Shown: positions 62,719 to 64,000 of the stretch, piece after piece
How positions within the stretch are numbered: position 1 is the stretch's first letter
How the letters are laid out: each line of letters starts with the position of its first letter
DNA from: Bog-473 sp963850095
GTDB lineage: Bacteria > Actinomycetota > Acidimicrobiia > Acidimicrobiales > RAAP-2
Assembly (NCBI GenBank): GCA_963850095.1
Contig: CAWKJX010000013.1
Coordinates: 62,001 to 126,000, forward strand
Direction: 5' to 3'
DNA length: 64,000 nucleotides
Translations under genes and position numbers: made by a program
Notes under the pieces: model-generated
Seen by the model: only the letters and a program-made list of their open reading frames with translations
Told to the model about the DNA's origin: nothing
Database searches by the model: none

Positions 62719-63435
62719 CGCCGAGGGCGACCGGGTGTACTTCAAGCAGCTGTTGTCGGGCGGGACTTCGCCCAGGGGGACACGATGGCGCGGCAGATGG
62801 TGAATTTCGTCTACCTCATCGGCGACCGGGAGACGGGTGAGGCGGTGGTGGTCGACCCGGCCTACGCCGTGCAGGACCTCGTCGACATCGTGGAGGCCGA
62901 TGGCATGCGCCTGACCGGGGTGCTCGGCACCCACTTCCACCCCGACCACCTCGGCGGGGCCATGGGCGGCTGGCAGCTCGAGGGCATCAGTGCCCTGCTC
63001 GACCTGGTCCAGGTGCCGGTCCACGTCCAGAGTGACGAGCTGCCTTGGGTCGAGCGCACGACCGGGGTCGGGCCGGCCGACCTGGTCGGCCACGAGAGTG
63101 GCGACGTGGTGCGGGTGGGCGAGCTGGAGATCGAGCTCATCCACACCCCGGGTCACACCCCGGGCAGCCAGTGCTTCCTGGTCGACGGGCGGCTCGTGGC
63201 CGGTGACACGCTCTTCCTCGAGGGGTGCGGGCGGACCGACTTCCCGGGCTCGGACCCGCTGGCCATGTACGAGTCCCTGCACACCCGGCTGGCCCGGGTG
63301 CCCGACGACACCATTCTCTTCCCGGGTCATCTGTACTCGGCGGACCCGTCGCAGAGCATGGGTGACACCCGCCGGCTGAACTACGTGTTCAGGCCCCGCT
63401 CCGCCGAGGAGTGGATGGCCATGTTCGGGTGGTGA
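62711..63435 (+). CDS. Metallo-beta-lactamase-fold hydrolase, frameshifted near N-terminus
   Basis: ATG 62711 (overlapping xseB by eight bases) reads V-Y-F-K-Q-L-L-S-G. One base is missing near 62758, and the rest from M-A-R-Q-M-V-N-F-V-Y-L-I is in another frame. Metal motifs are complete: T-H-F-H-P-D-H-L, H-T-P-G-H-T-P-G, a V-A-G-D-T-L-F aspartate and F-P-G-H-L. This places it with glyoxalase II/persulfide-dioxygenase-like hydrolases. Corrected length is about 241 residues. An internal ATG 62785 would give a 216-residue product lacking the first strand. Confidence 0.82.
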
Positions 63436-63476
63436 GCAAACCGGAGGGGTCGTCGGAACCGGGAAGCGGGTTGGCC

Positions 63477-64000
63477 ATGGACGGCAGCGTCATCGTGGTG
63501 GGCGCCTCCCTGTCCGGACTGCGGGCGGCCGAGACGCTGCGGGCGGAGGGATTCGAGGGGAAGATCTCGCTGGTGGGCGACGAGCCCCACCTCCCCTACG
63601 ACCGCCCGCCGCTGTCCAAGCAGGTGCTGTCCGGGAAGTGGCCGCCCGAGAAGGCGGTGCTGGCCGATCGGCACAGAGCCAGCGAGTTGCTCCTGCACGA
63701 GGTGCTCGGACGCCGGGCGGTCCGCCTCGACGTCGAGCAGCGGAGCATCGAGTTGGCGGACGGCGAGGTGCTGAGGGCGGACGCCGTGGTGCTGGCCTGC
63801 GGGGCGGTACCACGGTCGCTGCCCGGCACCGAGGGGCTCACCCAACGCGACGGGGTGTTCACGCTACGCACGCTGGACGACTCGTTGGCCCTGCGGGCCG
63901 CGGTCACCGGGACGGAAGGGGTACGGGTCGTGGTGATCGGGGCGGGCTTCATCGGGGCCGAGGTGGCGTCGACGTGCGCCGCCATGGGCTGCCGGGTGAC
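63477..64000 (+). CDS. FAD-dependent oxidoreductase, ferredoxin-reductase type (3' end outside window)
   Basis: First about 174 residues of a pyridine-nucleotide-disulfide-type reductase. It has the FAD motif V-I-V-V-G-A-S-L-S-G-L, P-Y-D-R-P-P-L-S-K, the L-A-C-G-A-V-P-R strand and the start of the NAD motif V-V-V-I-G-A-G-F-I-G. P-Y-D-R-P-P-L-S-K is typical of putidaredoxin/rubredoxin reductase relatives. ATG 63477, or GTG 63432 overlapping the previous stop, could be the start. Runs off the window. Confidence 0.87.
   Translation, partial: MDGSVIVVGASLSGLRAAETLRAEGFEGKISLVGDEPHLPYDRPPLSKQVLSGKWPPEKAVLADRHRASELLLHEVLGRRAVRLDVEQRSIELADGEVLRADAVVLACGAVPRSLPGTEGLTQRDGVFTLRTLDDSLALRAAVTGTEGVRVVVIGAGFIGAEVASTCAAMGCRV

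Overview
The window is about 64 kb of high-GC DNA from an actinobacterium. Three things point to a relative of the Acidimicrobiia: GTG/TTG starts with ATGA/GTGA overlaps, actinobacterial family pairings (MSMEG_4193-type phosphatase, C4 zinc-ribbon coiled-coil protein, F420/LLM oxidoreductase, GAF-ANTAR regulator), and many secreted proteins with the G-Y-W-L-V-A-S-D-G-G-I-F repeat, which I associate with that class. The placement is inference and no 16S rRNA gene is present.

Layout. 1-4.1 kb: a tight plus-strand operon (aminotransferase, PhzF-like isomerase, Nudix hydrolase, zinc-ribbon protein, histidine phosphatase, DUF2889 protein). 4.3-6.8 kb: stress and regulatory genes (STAS anti-anti-sigma factor, GAF-ANTAR protein, a frameshifted small protein, a frameshifted TetR regulator). 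7.4-12.3 kb (minus): CydDC ABC exporter and a thiolase-like protein. 12.3-16.3 kb: dienelactone hydrolase, then a divergent amine oxidase/aldehyde dehydrogenase pair. 16.4-22.4 kb: secreted protein, OmpR/EnvZ-type two-component system, cyclic-nucleotide-binding protein, LLM oxidoreductase, AhpD-like protein, membrane protein. 23.3-41.8 kb: a polysaccharide locus with two GT2 and two GT4 glycosyltransferases, a GT-C-like membrane protein, two paralogous flippases, an Fe-S GMC oxidoreductase, an epimerase, a sulfotransferase, a FemAB/GNAT-like acyltransferase, a polysaccharide deacetylase and a cupin/JmjC protein. 41.9-57.7 kb: a secreted-protein locus with four GH16 glycosidase domains and four proteins that each carry six copies of a 42-residue repeat, probably six-bladed beta-propellers. 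It also holds a PilZ c-di-GMP receptor and a 1468-residue mosaic surface protein. 57.7-64 kb: FtsX-type permease, rnpB, xseA-xseB, a metallo-beta-lactamase-fold hydrolase and a truncated FAD reductase.

The two outstanding observations are these. (1) The RNase P RNA gene is present twice, as an identical 460-bp direct repeat 9,555 bp apart; each copy includes the 5' flank and has its own downstream hairpin. (2) The exported locus combines six-repeat propellers with GH16 domains, and in the giant protein a whole GH16 domain is inserted inside one Listeria-Bacteroides-type repeat. The polysaccharide genes next to the GH16/propeller proteins suggest one surface-glycan system: synthesis, sulfation or acylation, export, then binding and trimming outside the cell. 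PilZ may link it to c-di-GMP.

At least eight otherwise intact genes are interrupted by exactly one single-base indel (near 5765, 6510, 26195, 29513, 39000, 43240, 47597 and 62758). This looks more like residual assembly error than decay, so those genes are annotated across the shift.
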